DNA of 64,000 bases from Cladocopium goreaui (GCA_947184155.2 CAMXCT020002001.1:185001-249000), one strand, 5' to 3'. Shown: positions 49,268 to 60,175, counted from the first letter of the stretch. Notes: a model not told the origin generated them from the letters alone. A program made the numbers and translations.

Positions 49268-49460
49268 CATTGTGGTGCCCCCCCCAGTCAAAAAGGGGTT
49301 TATATTAAAACCCCATGAATACCATAGTTATAAGTTATAAGTATCATAAACCATAGTTATTGGAGATACGTTCACCAACTTAGCTATCATAAATCAGCTA
49401 TAAATCCCATTAAACCCACATTTTCCTATGGTTTCCTAGGCTTTCCTTAGCGATTCACCA
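49268..49460. mobile_element. Pal-B/E compound element, right end lost
   Basis: TACATTGTGGTGCCCCCC, core ATCATAAACCATAG, then CATTTTCCTATGG words as in 9281-9516. Confidence 0.65.
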
Positions 49461-49574
49461 TTGCAACCATGGTGAATCACCGAAAATTCCCCGAAGAAAA
49501 CCTTGGTGAGTCACCATGAATGCGGCCTTCCGTAGCATCCAGGAGACGTCACCTTGCATCTTTGCCACCAGCAC

Positions 49575-49700
49575 CTAACGACGATTGGGGTGGGATTCAC
49601 TGGAAATGTTTGGATGACCTTCCAACTAAAACCGTGGAAATGATAATCAAATGGTAATCAAACATGACACTTTGGTGGGACTCGCTGGAAATGCTAATCA
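49575..49700. repeat. Local duplication
   Basis: GGTGGGATTCACTGGAAATG (49589-49608) and GGTGGGACTCGCTGGAAATG (49674-49693), each followed by TAATCAA-type words. Confidence 0.75.
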
Positions 49701-50114
49701 AACATGGCTGGGACATCCACGAAAACATGTGCAACTGACAATCATCGAACTAAACCGATTATCGGATGGGTTTTCCAGCAACTCATGTTTGATTGCCACG
49801 CAACATAAGTGGTCAAAATTAGATAGCCCTAAAATAGGATGGTCGATACGAGTCGAATGCACCTGAAATCTGCAGGCCTGATTTTTTCTGACCCAAATCT
49901 GGTTGACATGATACCCTGTTGCTAGTTAAACCACAACTTAAAATTTATCAACTATGAAAATGTGTCAACTATCAAAATTTGTGTCATGTCATTTTTCAGA
50001 GTTTTCTGGTTGACATATAGCAATTTATCAATGCATTGGGGCACACATCACCCAAAAGAGGTCACACCCAAGGGATTCCTTCAGGAGACTGCCGGTGGTG
50101 ATGATTATTCTTAC

Positions 50115-50225
50115 CTGGTTGGTGGTTGAGCCACCCCTCTGAAAAATATGAGTTCGTCAGTTGGGATGATGAAATTCCCAATATATGGGAAAATAAAAAA
50201 TGTTTATGTTCCAAACCACCAATCA
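50115..50225. mobile_element. Pal-D element (D15)
   Basis: CTGGTTGGTGGTTGAGCC to GTTCCAAACCACCAATCA. Confidence 0.85.
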
Positions 50226-50229
50226 CTTA

Positions 50230-50560
50230 TAAATATAGACACTGTTGCCATGATCATCACGTTTTTATCATTCCTATTTGTTGATGGTGCTATGATACTA
50301 TTGACCATGATATTTTACACCTTCAGTATTGTGAGCGTTACCTTTATTGTTATTGTTATTGTTACCGCTATTATTAGATAGTAACACTAGTCTATGTTTT
50401 CACTATATAGTCATATTCTTATATAACATTATTGTTACTACGATGTTTTTCATCATTACCATCATTATTGTTACCATCGTCATTGCTAGCACTATTACTG
50501 TTGATTATGAACTATTGATTGTTAGTGCTTATTACTTATAATGAGTTGATTGTTACCATC
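50230..50560. repeat. ATTGTTAC-type low-complexity stretch
   Basis: Degenerate ATTGTTATTGTT and CATCATTATTGTTACC words. Open frames here are hydrophobic by composition. Confidence 0.7.
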
Positions 50561-50608
50561 GAGATTACTTTCCATCACTACTGATTACTCACTACCATGA
50601 AGTTCATG

Positions 50609-50711
50609 CAGTTATGGCCATTTACTAGTTATAACTGGTTATAAATGGGATTATACATTCTATAAATGGGGTTAGTTCAGTACTTATAACTGGTAAAGGG
50701 CCTTAACTGTG
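50609..50711. mobile_element. Pal-F element (F7), inverted
   Basis: CAGTTATGGCCATTTAC to AAAGGGCCTTAACTGT. Confidence 0.9.
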
Positions 50712-50795
50712 TCCTTCGGAGAGTGGCTATCTTAGCATCTAATCCCCCCAGGTCTGGGGGGTATGGCCGATGGCCTGCCAACACTCCTTTTTCCT

Positions 50796-50906
50796 TACCC
50801 TCTGGTAGACCAGCATAGCTATTGAAGCCTTGGCCCATTGGGTAACCGTTGATTTGCTTATTAGTGGTGGATCTTTCCCCTAGTTATAGTAGTTTACCAG
50901 AAGGTA
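50796..50906. mobile_element. Pal-A element, diverged core
   Basis: TACCCTCTGGTAGACC to GTTTACCAGAAGGTA. Confidence 0.8.
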
Positions 50907-51212
50907 AGGCACAAAAGGTTATGGTGATTAGCCATTAGTTATTTAACTAAGGTAGTTTAGCCATAGGTTTTCCTTACTTATGGTAGTTTACTTAGCTTTG
51001 GTGAAGTCAGCATATGTTTTTTTGGTCACACCCATGTTCATTGGCTATATTCCCATATGGATTGGTTAAATTCCTGTGGGGTAACTCGTGAAAAACATAT
51101 GTGTATTCACTGGTTTGCAGGTTAAAACATGGTATATCCCCATGTTTGTTGGCTAAACCATGTTAAACCCATATATTTGGAGTAAACTCTATATTTATTC
51201 CAAACAAAACAC

Positions 51213-51246
51213 CATGGTTTCCTGTAGATTTTCCCTTAAATTCCAT
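51213..51246. mobile_element. Pal-G half (G5)
   Basis: GGTTTCCTGTAGATTTTCCC then TTAAATTCCATTG. It borders the exon at 51247-51372. Confidence 0.65.
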
Positions 51247-51372
51247 TGTTTGTGTGTTGAAACCCGGCTTGCATCGACCTCCACATCTTTCTGTGCTCTG
51301 GCCGTGGCGGCCATGGTGGTGCTTTGACAGAGCTCCTGAGATGATTTTTGGATACTTGCTTTGAGGCTTCAA
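51247..51372 (-). CDS. Exon island, helical
   Basis: Minus frame SLKASIQKSSQELCQSTTMA, then ATARAQKDVEVDASRVSTHK. It ends near a Pal-G half, so a Pal-G element probably sat in the next intron. No family recognised. Confidence 0.5.
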
Positions 51373-52440
51373 CTAACTAATATGGGAATATGATGGGGTG
51401 TAATATGGGTTTCAGGGTTTTCTGGTGTGCAATCTTAAATACCCTTCACAAGAAAATTCTTTAGATGGGATAGATGGCTACTAGCTTCCAACGTTAATGG
51501 CTAAATAATATTAAGTATACCTCTGCTCACCCCATGGTCCTAGCAGGAAATTCAACCCTTCCCTAGCGAAGAGTAACTCTCACAATGCATGGCCAATGTT
51601 GGATGCTATGCATTTTCTTTCAGCTGCTTGCTATATTTCCCAGTTGCTGAATATGAAGGTGCGACAAAACTTGCGGGTGTGAACAAAAACCAAACAAATA
51701 TCTTTTTTTTTTCCTGTCGGTGATTGTTTTTGTTGATCATACCTGGCTGCTTTGAAAATTTCTTATATCATCTTTAAAAAGACCATTATAAACCCTGCTG
51801 TACATCTGACCAAACCCTGCCCGCCCAAACCCCGATCGTGTGGACCCTCCATTGCGTAGGGGTTGAACGTCGACTACACTGGTTTACACCTTCCTGATTG
51901 TCCAAAACACGCCTATGTACAAACAACAATACGGGTGTTGAGAAGATGTGCCAAATTGGTTTTGGTTATCTTTCTGTTGTGGGTCAAAATGCTCTTTCTT
52001 TTTGCGTTTTCTTGGGGATTAAAGTCGTCCTTGCGCAAGATTCTTGCATGACTTTCAATTTTGTTCGAAGCAAAACATGATTGTGTTTTTTCTCAATGCT
52101 GGAATGAAGTTTCCTTCTTCACCAAACTGTTTTGTGCCAAAGACTGAACGTGTCTGCGTTTTTGTTTGGCCCTGCTTGCGTTCGCTTGTCTTGCTTGGCA
52201 TGTTTTGCATTTATTGTACATGTCTTGACATTGTTTGGCCTCCTGCGTGTTTTTTTTTGACTTTTACTTCTGTAATCTGATTTTTGGTTTACCTCGATTT
52301 CGGTACCTAATGTCAAGTTAGGATTATATATCTAGTAGGGATTAATCAACCACCACACAGGACAAATGTTTTGGCAATACTAAAATGGGTCTGCCCCTGA
52401 TTAATCAAGAGGGCAAACCACCCGATTAAACAACCACCGC
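51373..52440. other. No convincing gene
   Basis: 51840-52300 is T/G-rich (TTTTTGTTTGGC, CTTGTCTTGCTTGGC) with several overlapping open frames. This looks like decayed tandem sequence rather than exons. Confidence 0.4.
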
Positions 52441-52451
52441 ATAAGAAATTC

Positions 52452-52581
52452 TAGGTTTAAAAAGAAAAATCAAATGAAAGTAGATTGATATCAATTGAAA
52501 TCCTTACTAATTAATTTAGATTTCCTCTAGGTTTAAACAGGAACAACAAGTGAAAGTAGATTGATATCAATTCGAAGTTGA
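52452..52581. repeat. ~75-bp tandem duplication
   Basis: AGGTTTAAA, then GTGAAAGTAGATTGATATCA and ATT, occur twice (about 52452-52502 and 52527-52581). Confidence 0.85.
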
Positions 52582-52646
52582 TCTCTTATGACTTGAACTT
52601 ACAAGGTCGATTAGGGGTTGAAGCTTAGCAGAACCTTCTCCCTAGG

Positions 52647-52750
52647 TACCACCTTCCGGGGGGAAATCTAACAGGAAAACCACCATTTTTAATGGGTAAA
52701 TCAACTATAAATAGCCATTTTCCATAGCTATGTTAAATTACAAGAGGGTA
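52647..52750. mobile_element. Pal-A copy, left end altered
   Basis: TACCACCTTCCGGGGG at left (mixed Pal-A/Pal-B words), AAATTACAAGAGGGTA at right. Confidence 0.75.
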
Positions 52751-52756
52751 ATCTAT

Positions 52757-52890
52757 AATGTCAACCCCGGATTAATAAACCATGGTTTATTAATTTGGGG
52801 GGTACTCCTCCAATAGTCATTATCTGATACTTAAAAATGGTATGCTCCCAATTAAACGGCCTAGGGGTTTATCAACCCAGGGTTGACATT
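52757..52890. mobile_element. Palindrome Q
   Basis: AATGTCAACCCCGGATTAAT and TTTATCAACCCAGGGTTGAC then ATT. Seen once. Confidence 0.7.
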
Positions 52891-54145
52891 ACCCCACCGA
52901 TTCAAGAACCCAAAGCGACTCCAGTTGAAAAAAATGGAAACACCTAAGTACATTTGAAACATCCGAATGCCATGATCGTGGCTTCAAGGGGTAGGGCCAT
53001 TTTCGAGAACAACCCCCCGCCAAAAAAGGGTTCGCACATGTTCGCACTGTGGTACTTTGCGCCTTTTTCATAACGGCACAAGATCGTCCAAATTAATTGC
53101 TATACGCATTAATTTGTTATCCAGTTCTATTCGTGCAGGCAGGACAAGACACACAATCAAACGCCAAACAGCCATGGAAAATAAGTACAAAACAGGCATG
53201 AAAATGGGCCGGGAAAATTAGGAAGAAGGAAAGGACGCGGTGGAAGACTGATCGGTAAAGAACATGATGCGTTAAAAGTTGTGTGTGTGTGTGTTGCATG
53301 TTGCGTGTGAAAGAGATTGCGTGTGACAATGTTGTGTCACAAAGTTGTATGTGTGAAAGAGTTTTGTGTGGCACAGTCGTGGAGGCCGGGCGCAGGGCAG
53401 AAAAACAAGAACCCCACACGTTGGGATGTGCAAGCCGTTTCAATCTTGTGGGTTGCACATGAACTGCGCACGCAGATTTCCATACATCGTACGAGGATCC
53501 GTGTTTTTCCTGTCGGCTTTGCTTGGCAAGCATTGATTTGGGGCTTCCCAAACCAAGTTTTGAGGCTTCAAGTATGCGTCACAAAAATGATATGCTCACA
53601 AGATGTGCGCAAACCACACTAACGCGTGAAGAAAACACGCCAACAACCTCGGCCAAAGCCGTGCCGAAGTGCAGAATTAGTAAGAAGCCAATGAAGTGAT
53701 ACGCTTTTTACAAGCCTAGTTGAAGCTCTATGGATCTCTATGGCACCGAGTCAACGACCAGGTCGTTTTACCCGTCTAAAAACCCGGTCTGTGTGCCGTG
53801 TGAACCGGTCCACCGGTCCACCGGTGCGCTCGAAGACTTGACGGCATCACTGGATTTTGATGAGTGAACAGTTGAAAATCATTTTGCCATCATTAAAACA
53901 AGCATTTTGGGGTATACTACATCTTCAAACAACCCCAACATATTATATTGTTGGCTATATAAGTATCTAATATCTTATATGTTAAATCCAATTATATTCC
54001 TAGTATATCACCATTTTAGGCTAAATGATAGGTATATTATTTTACCATATCATATATGGGTTGTCCCTTCACGTCCCATTATTTCCCATGATGATATCCA
54101 TATTGTTGGTTGCATATCCCCATTGTTCACCATATTATATATATA
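52891..54145. other. Long stretch without supported gene
   Basis: A GTGTGTG run at 53279-53294, then GTGTGAAAGAG/GTGTGTGAAAG repeats. 53380-53620 has overlapping open frames (VGFAWQALIWGFPN) like those in the 46-kb array, probably decayed array. GGTCCACCGGTCCACCGGTG at 53805-53826 is a short direct repeat. Confidence 0.4.
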
Positions 54146-54258
54146 CGCGTAAATTAAGATGTATTTCACTAACCTGAAATAATGTCATTTGGGGTTAATT
54201 CCCTTTACTAGCCATACTTCCAGTGAGGTCGCAGTGAGGTTGTTCTAATTTCAAGCCC
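54146..54258. mobile_element. Pal-I element (I4), diverged
   Basis: GCGTAAATTAAGATG, TTTCACTAACCTGAAA and GAGGTCGCAGTGAGGTTG. Confidence 0.65.
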
Positions 54259-54261
54259 ACC

Positions 54262-54472
54262 CCACCCTGATGCCCGCTCCAACTGTGTCTTGGATCTCGC
54301 TTCCAGGCTCCCTTCAAAGTCCTTGCTGGGTCAAGTTAGCAATATGACCTTTTGGATCAAATGGCCTGTCATAGCTAATGTTTTCACTTTGGATACCATG
54401 TTTTCAGTTTGTTCGACCTATGTTGCAAATTTCCTCAAGATTCCTGTCAAGGATTGTCATTCCGACACATGA
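54262..54472 (+). CDS. Weak coding-like frame with stop
   Basis: Plus frame NCVLDLASRLPSKSLLGQVS, then TFWIKWPVIANVFTLDTM, ending KDCHSDT-stop. Moderately coding-like, no border known. Follows a Pal-I copy directly. Confidence 0.3.
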
Positions 54473-54538
54473 AACATCACCACACAAAGTCTAGGTGAGG
54501 CCCTCTAAATATGAGTTGGTTCATTAAATTTCTAACTT

Positions 54539-54636
54539 TACAAGGTGGCCCCCCTAGATAGCTAACTTGGTGTTTAACTACGTTAACTACGGTTTGTGGT
54601 GGACATATCTATAGAACTCGGGGACACCACCTTGTA
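54539..54636. mobile_element. Pal-B element (B14), short
   Basis: TACAAGGTGGCCCCCC to GGGGACACCACCTTGTA, 98 bp. Confidence 0.85.
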
Positions 54637-54713
54637 GTTGTTTCATCAACATAACCCAACAGTTGGCCTCCTTTCTTCAACCAACTTAGCTCACGAACTG
54701 GAGCACCATTTTA

Positions 54714-54838
54714 TACAATGTGAGGCCCCCAAGATAGCTAAGTTGGTTTATAACTCCAATAACTATGGTGTATAGTACTTATAACTATAGTTACTGGGGC
54801 TTATAAACCAGCTTATAACTGGGGGGCCTCACATTGTA
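54714..54838. mobile_element. Pal-E element (E4)
   Basis: TACAATGTGAGGCCCCC to GGGGGGCCTCACATTGTA, complete. Confidence 0.9.
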
Positions 54839-54975
54839 GCAAATCTACATAGATCTGTTTCCGCGATTATCATCCCGCTGTTCAACATGGTTTGCCGGAG
54901 GCTACCCGGTTACCCAATATCGATTCCGACCTTCAGCATTAACATCCGTAAGATATATCCCCATGCATCATGGTT

Positions 54976-55084
54976 CTGGTTGGTGGTATACCTACCCCTC
55001 TGAAAAATATGACTTCGTAAGTTGGGATGATGACATTCCCAATATATGGAAACATAAAATCCATGGTTCCAAACCACCAACCAG
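54976..55084. mobile_element. Pal-D element (D16)
   Basis: CTGGTTGGTGGTATACC to GGTTCCAAACCACCAACCAG. A further right-end fragment CAGTCACCACCAACCAG lies at 55145-55161. Confidence 0.85.
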
Positions 55085-55422
55085 AGATTATTAACCATTA
55101 TTAACCATGATTAACCATCATTACCCCATACTAAACCAATGTTCCAGTCACCACCAACCAGTGGATTTTTCTTCAACTTACCCCAAACTTCGCGTCACGT
55201 GTCCAAGTTTGGCTAATCTGGCAGTGTCTGAACATCGGGTATGTCCCCGGCCAAAAACCAGCAGATTGAAGGGTTTCCCCAAAAAAAACAAGTACCAAAG
55301 CCGCCAAAGCCATGAACATGTCTATTGTGATCATCATGATCATTCCAGTTTTCCACAGAAGTCCTGGGCTACCCAGGACTCACCATCCCATCTATTTTCA
55401 TATGTTTTCCACCGCATGCCAC

Positions 55423-55543
55423 CAGGGTGATCATCCTGCAGTTTTCCACACCAAGCCATCTCAACTCCTGCCTTCAACATGTCTTGGCCCTTCTGCACTG
55501 TGAGGGTTGTTTCCTTGGCCAAATGCTGCAACTGCCTCTCCAC
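55423..55543 (-). CDS. Exon island, helical
   Basis: Acceptor CACTGCGCAG, frame VERQLQHLAKETTLTVQKG, then QDMLKAGVEMAWCGKLQDDH. A donor CACCCTG|GTGGCA ends the most convincing part; the open frame continues to 55340 (MRWKTYENRWDGESW). GTTTTCCACA words recur locally, so the tail may be duplicated. One of the clearest minus exons. Confidence 0.55.
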
Positions 55544-55599
55544 CTGCGCAGTGTTCAGACGGATCAGGAGATGGGAATGTGGCTTAAGAAGCAACCGAA

Positions 55600-56455
55600 G
55601 ATGGAGGTACTTTAAGTGGTGTCCCCTAGTTTAACCAATAGAAATGAGGATTTACTCATATTTGTTGGGACTGAATAGGATTTGACCCTCCTAGTGATGT
55701 TTGGCTTATATTACTTATATTCACCCAGCCAACTATATTATTGTTACAAATTGCAATTAAGCGGAGTGAATCTAGGTAGAACCAAACACTATAGAAATTG
55801 AGGGGCACTGCGGTGTAGAAGGACAAAGCCAACCTGGAGTGGCGATACCAGTACTTCATGACGCAAATAACCTGGATCATTGCTAAATAGGATAAGTAAA
55901 AAAAGAACAACAGTTCTTGTTCCCCGTAATTTATATATATATCCCTTGGGGATAAAGTTATAAACCAAGTTTAACTCTCAAGTTTAGTAATATTTATATA
56001 ATAAAATATCATATGATTATGGTTATAATATTGATTAATGTTAACTGCAAAGGGACCTGATTCATCATTCGATGTCATTTGTGCAGCTGCATTTGGGAAT
56101 TACTTGGCTTAATTATTCCACTTGTGCATGCTTACATCGCTACATCCTATTTATGTTCTGTGCCTGAATTACGCTCATTTTATTTAAAAAAAACGCATTA
56201 TAATTATAAAGTTTCCTATGGGCCTTCAGTTCTGACACATCCCCGGTGCATGGCCGTCCTCTTCGTACACGGTTTCTGTAAACTAGCTGTGTAGTTATTG
56301 TGCATCCCCATCTATGATAAACATCCACATCTTTGAAACATGGCATTCCTTCTTCCACTGGATTTTCTCAACATTTACCATCAAAATTACGGGGGTTCAG
56401 ATACACCCACATCACTCTTTTTTAGTGATGCATCCCGCAAGGCCCAAACATCAGC
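55600..56455. other. No gene seen
   Basis: AT-rich. A Pal-B-like core lies between about 55620 and 55815 (GTGTCCCCTAGTT ... ATTGAGGGGCACTGCGG), too diverged to define. Confidence 0.4.
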
Positions 56456-56590
56456 TACAAGGTGGTGCCCCCCTATTTATGTTTATTGGTTTATAAACCC
56501 CATATCCCATTAACTATAGATATATCACCTATAAACCATAGTTATTGGAGTTATAAACCAACTTAGCTATCTTGGGGGCACCACCTTGTA
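56456..56590. mobile_element. Pal-B element (B15), complete
   Basis: TACAAGGTGGTGCCCCCC to GGGGGCACCACCTTGTA. Confidence 0.9.
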
Positions 56591-56632
56591 TGGTTATGAA
56601 ATCACAGTCTTTTTGGTCATTTTGCACCTCAC

Positions 56633-56707
56633 GCGATTGCACTTGCCCTTGCTGAATTGCAGTGTCCATTCCTCGAGCATGGAAAGCAGGTCGAAACGAG
56701 ATGTGTT
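56633..56707 (-). CDS. Exon of 25 codons
   Basis: Acceptor TTGTCCCATTCAG, frame NTSRFDLLSMLEEWTLQFS then KGKCNR, donor AATCGC|GTGAGG. Exactly 75 bp and strongly coding-like. An overlapping minus frame (GMDTAIQQGQVQSREVQND) stays open to the Pal-B edge at 56590 and is the alternative. Confidence 0.5.
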
Positions 56708-56737
56708 CTGAATGGGACAATGTTGAGATATGGTGCC

Positions 56738-56892
56738 AAAAACTAGTGGAGTGTATTGGGTACTGTACTATATAAGGCAAAAGGCAATAGTTTGTGGGGG
56801 TATTCCGATATTCCCTCAAATTTAGCCCTGACATAGGCCTTATGTATGGTAGGTCCAATCAATCGGTCCTTGAAATGACCGTTGTTTATAGG
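56738..56892. mobile_element. Pal-L element (L3), diverged
   Basis: TACTATATAAGGCAAAAGGC, CATAGGCCTTATGTATGG and CAATCGGTCCTTGAAATG. Confidence 0.65.
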
Positions 56893-57064
56893 GACGCCGA
56901 ATGATAGGACCCCATTTCCATGCCTTCTCCCACACTACTTGCATCCCATCATTCGGGATCCCTGTGAATTCCACAGATGAACCGCTATCGAAGTAGAATC
57001 TATCAAAACCTACCTTGAAAAAATGCCATCAAAAAAGTCAGCAAGACCTTTTTCACCGGTCACC

Positions 57065-57251
57065 ACCATTGCCACCAATCGTTCCAGTCCGCTGCAACTG
57101 CTGCCTCTTTGGCAGCCTGTTTGGACGCTTGAACGTCCTTGCCTCCGCGGCTACGATTTTGATTGCGGACACAGCGTTCGTAGCAACGCTTCCAACCAAA
57201 CATTTCCTGAGGCTGAGCTACTGCTGTTGGGGACAGGTACGAAGACCTCAG
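57065..57251 (-). CDS. Exon island, Ala/Lys-rich helix
   Basis: Acceptor GATGGGTTACAG, frame LRSSYLSPTAVAQPQEMFG, then GGKDVQASKQAAKEAAVAAD and WNDWWQWW. A second minus frame (AVSAIKIVAAEARTFKRP) is open across the middle. Strand is well supported. 57262-57327 (KHVSNADRSALADRTTSD) may be the preceding exon. Confidence 0.5.
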
Positions 57252-57394
57252 CTGTAACCCATCAGACATCCGATGTGGTTCTGTCAGCTAAAGCACTCCT
57301 GTCAGCATTGCTGACGTGTTTCTGAAGGATTCCTCAAGCCCAAAGACCAAAATGGATTGGCCAAAGCTTCAAGCTTGGAGACAAATTGGACAGA

Positions 57395-57545
57395 AGAGGG
57401 TTGGTTTAAAGTTTATTTTAGCGTTGGTTTAGGATTTCTTTAGGCCTGGTTTACATCTATTTGGGCTTTGTTTAGGGTTCATTTAGGGCTGATTTTTGGG
57501 TTATGTCTATGTATTATATAATGTTTCTTAGGGTTTATTTACGGT
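57395..57545. repeat. Degenerate TTTAGGG-type repeats, part 1
   Basis: Words such as GTTTAGGGTTCATTTAGGGC and CTTAGGGTTTATTTACGG. It precedes the purine array. Confidence 0.65.
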
Positions 57546-57559
57546 ATGAGAAACAAAAG

Positions 57560-57800
57560 AAAAGCAGGGAAAAGCAGAGAAGCAGGTAAGCAGAAAAAAG
57601 AAGAAAGCAGAGAAGCAAAGAAGCTGGAAAAGCAGAAAAGCAGGGAAAAGCAGAAAAACGGAGAAGGAGAGAAGCAAAGAAGCAGAAAAGAAGGAAAACG
57701 CAGAAAAGCAGAGAAGCAAGCCAGCAGGGAAAAGCGGAGAAGCAAAGAAGCAGGGAAAAGCAGAGAAGCAGAGAAGCTGGGAACCAGAAATCGAGGAAAA
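57560..57800. repeat. Purine-rich AGAAGCAGGGAAAAGC array
   Basis: Units AGAGAAGCA, GGAAAAGCAG and AAAGAAGCA repeat irregularly. The plus frame is a Lys/Arg/Glu-rich low-complexity peptide of about 95 codons, probably incidental. Confidence 0.95.
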
Positions 57801-57849
57801 AAATCAAAACGGAAGAAAAACAACAAAAACTAACCCTCCATTAGTTACT

Positions 57850-58280
57850 GGTATTTAGGGTCTGTTTACAGTTTTCTGTGGCTGGTTGAAGGTTTATTTG
57901 CGGCTTATTTAAGGTCGCTTTAGGGTTTATTTAGGGTTGATGTAAAATCTATTGAGGGACAGTTTCTGGTTCATTTGGTGGTGATTTCGGGTTTGTTTTG
58001 AATTGGTTTAGAGTTTACTTAGGGTTGGTTTAAGGCTTATTTAGGATTGGTATAGTGTTTATTTATGATTGGTTCAAGTCTGATTTAGATTTGATTTAGG
58101 GTTTATTTAGGGTTAGCTTGGGGTTATTTGGAGTTGGTCTATGTCTGATTTAGCGTTGGTTTAGGGTTGCTGTGTGATTTGTTTGGGGTTGTCAGAATTG
58201 GTTTTGGGTTGGTGTAGAGTTTCTTTAGGATTTATTTACAACTCATTTCCGGCGTAATCATTTAAGGTTTATTCCGCAAA
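57850..58280. repeat. Degenerate TTTAGGG-type repeats, part 2
   Basis: Repeated GTTTATTTAGGGTT, GGTTTAGGGTT and GATTTAGGGTTTATTTAGGG. The spacing of about 16-20 bp suggests a decayed higher-order array. Confidence 0.7.
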
Positions 58281-58379
58281 GCTACACAATGTAGAAACAA
58301 ATGATCTTAACAATCCCAACCAAGAACCTCCGGAAACGAAGCAACACATACACTGCGGAAACCTACGGGGTCACAATTA

Positions 58380-58575
58380 AAACCCAAACAAGAAACTCCG
58401 AAAGCAAGAAAGCGAGAAACCTAGAAACCAAGAGACCCAGAAACCAAGAAACCCAGAAACCAAGAGACGCAGAAGCCAAGAAACCCAGAAACCGAGAAAC
58501 CAAGAGACCTAGAAACCAAGAAACCAAGAAACCCAGAAACCAAGAGACCCAGAAACCAAGAAACCCAGGAACCGG
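58380..58575. repeat. AACCAAGAAACCCAG array
   Basis: Units AGAAACCAAGAGACCC and AGAAACCAAGAAACCC. Purine-rich, like the array at 57560-57800. Confidence 0.95.
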
Positions 58576-58604
58576 GGGAACAGAAAGTTAGAACGATGGC
58601 GCGT

Positions 58605-58760
58605 TGCAAAATGAACGCAGCGGCTGCACACACGAAATTTAGACACAAAGTAAAAGCCCTGGCGCGTTGAGAAATGACCCCTGGCGCGTTGAAAAATGAC
58701 CTCAATACCGCGTTGTAAAATGACCATTTTCTCGCGTTGAGAAATGACCCCCCTTCCATT
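58605..58760. repeat. GCGCGTTGaaaAATGACC repeats
   Basis: Five units of GGCGCGTTGARAAATGACC or CCGCGTTGTAAAATGACC type. The first two are separated by a 40-bp insert. Confidence 0.85.
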
Positions 58761-58900
58761 ATATCCCTATTAGCATGATGTTTTAGTTGCTTAGCGCATT
58801 TTACCATTCATAGCAAAAGATTAAAGTACTAAAGTTACTAAAGTCCCAAACCAAGGTTGATCCCGTTATTTTACCACTTTCATAGCCACCAAAGGATGGC

Positions 58901-59002
58901 CACAGTTAAGGCCCTTTACCAGTTATAAGTACTTATAACCCCATTTATAGAATGTATAATCCCATTTACAACCAGTTATAACTAATAAATGGCCATAACT
59001 GT
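58901..59002. mobile_element. Pal-F element (F8) with flank duplication
   Basis: CACAGTTAAGGCCCTTTACC to GGCCATAACTGT. ACCAAAGGATGGCC occurs on both sides (about 58888-58901 and 59011-59024). Confidence 0.9.
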
Positions 59003-59037
59003 AGCCATTACCAAAGGATGGCCAGGGTCATCACCAC

Positions 59038-59115
59038 GAATTGTGCCATGGCGCGTCTTTGTGCTTCACGCATCCATTGGCTCCATTCCTCCCGGTGTCG
59101 GGCTCCAGCGGTCAC
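59038..59115 (-). CDS. Exon of 26 codons, charged helix
   Basis: Acceptor GGTATTTCCAAG, frame VTAGARHREEWSQWMREAQR then RAMAQF, donor TTC|GTGGTG, or a later CTTTG|GTAATG. A plus frame (APAVTLEIPEIPHGAGALEQ) ends at GCG|GTAAGA and is a weaker alternative. Confidence 0.5.
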
Positions 59116-59179
59116 CTTGGAAATACCGGAAATACCACATGGAGCTGGAGCTTTGGAACAGCGGTAAGAAACATCTAGT

Positions 59180-59289
59180 TACCTGGCCTGGTAAACTTTC
59201 ACATAACTATGGAAAATCACCATTTTTAATTGGTAAATCAACTATGTCTATGGCCATTTTTAATAGCTATGTTAGTTTACCAGATGGTA
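59180..59289. mobile_element. Pal-A element
   Basis: TTACCTGGCCTGGTAAAC to GTTTACCAGATGGTA. CTATGTCTATGGCC variant. Confidence 0.85.
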
Positions 59290-59341
59290 GATGGGGTTAC
59301 AAATGGGATATCCCATGATATTCCCATGGTAATGGATGCTA

Positions 59342-59461
59342 TTACCCGGCCTGTTAGACATTCACAGTTTGCGACATAGAAAATGGCTATAGAAATAGTT
59401 GATTTGCCCAGCTATAAAATGGAATATTTTCCATAGTTTTGTTCACGTTTACCAGAGGGTA
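59342..59461. mobile_element. Pal-A element, diverged left end
   Basis: TTACCCGGCCTGTTAGAC to GTTTACCAGAGGGTA. It follows the previous copy by 52 bp, and GATGGGGTTACAAA follows both copies. Confidence 0.8.
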
Positions 59462-59731
59462 GATGGGGTTACAAAGCGACATTCACATCACTGGGAGACA
59501 CCAAGCATAATCCAGAATCCAGTGGCTTAGAACATCGTGTTCACCGTTGTACCGTTGGCTACACATGTGGCATAGCCCATTTCTATAGCTGCCATAGACT
59601 CTTGGATCTATCTGCCATACCAATAAAACATCCCCATGGTGGTGAGGTCAACCAAACGTATACTAGTGGTGATGTTCACTAGTGGTTAGTTCAATCCCAC
59701 TTTTAATGGTTAAAAAAAACATACTTTTCAT

Positions 59732-59859
59732 GCAGTTATGGCCATGACTATTAGTTATAACTGGTTATTTCTATGGGATTATACATTCTATATCTTTCTA
59801 TAGATGGGGTTAGTTCAGTACAAACATCTTATAACTGGTATTTCAGGCCTTAACTGTGG
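59732..59859. mobile_element. Pal-F element (F9), inverted, loop expanded
   Basis: GCAGTTATGGCCATGAC to TTCAGGCCTTAACTGT, with an extra TATCTTTCTATAG. Confidence 0.85.
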
Positions 59860-59984
59860 TGAACATCTTCATTCTGCTTGGTTAGTCCTCTCTATTCTGA
59901 TTGGTTCAACCACCTTGCTGGGTGAATTGAAAAAAGCCCTCTCGTGGATTGATTGTTGGCTGTCATATTGTTGGTTCTTGCACC

Positions 59985-60110
59985 ATTAAATCACCATTCA
60001 GTCACCATTAAGTCACCATTAAGTCACCATTAAATCACCATTAAATCAGTTGTTTTTAATGGTGTTCAACCGCGCCGATCACGATTCAACCACCATTAAT
60101 TCACCATGCC
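59985..60110. repeat. ATCACCATTAA tandem repeats
   Basis: Five to six units of AGTCACCATTA or AATCACCATTA, then decayed. Confidence 0.85.
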
Positions 60111-60175
60111 ATGGCCGGTCTTAGATACCCTGCAAAACAATTCTTAGCTGGTTAGTATAGATCCCAAAGACTAGT

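Noticed and set aside
51863..52316. Cluster of overlapping short frames on both strands
   Set aside because: T/G-rich decayed tandem sequence; none shows consistent coding character.
57546..57833. 95-codon Lys/Glu/Arg-rich plus frame
   Set aside because: Purine-rich satellite; neighbouring minus frames are equally open.
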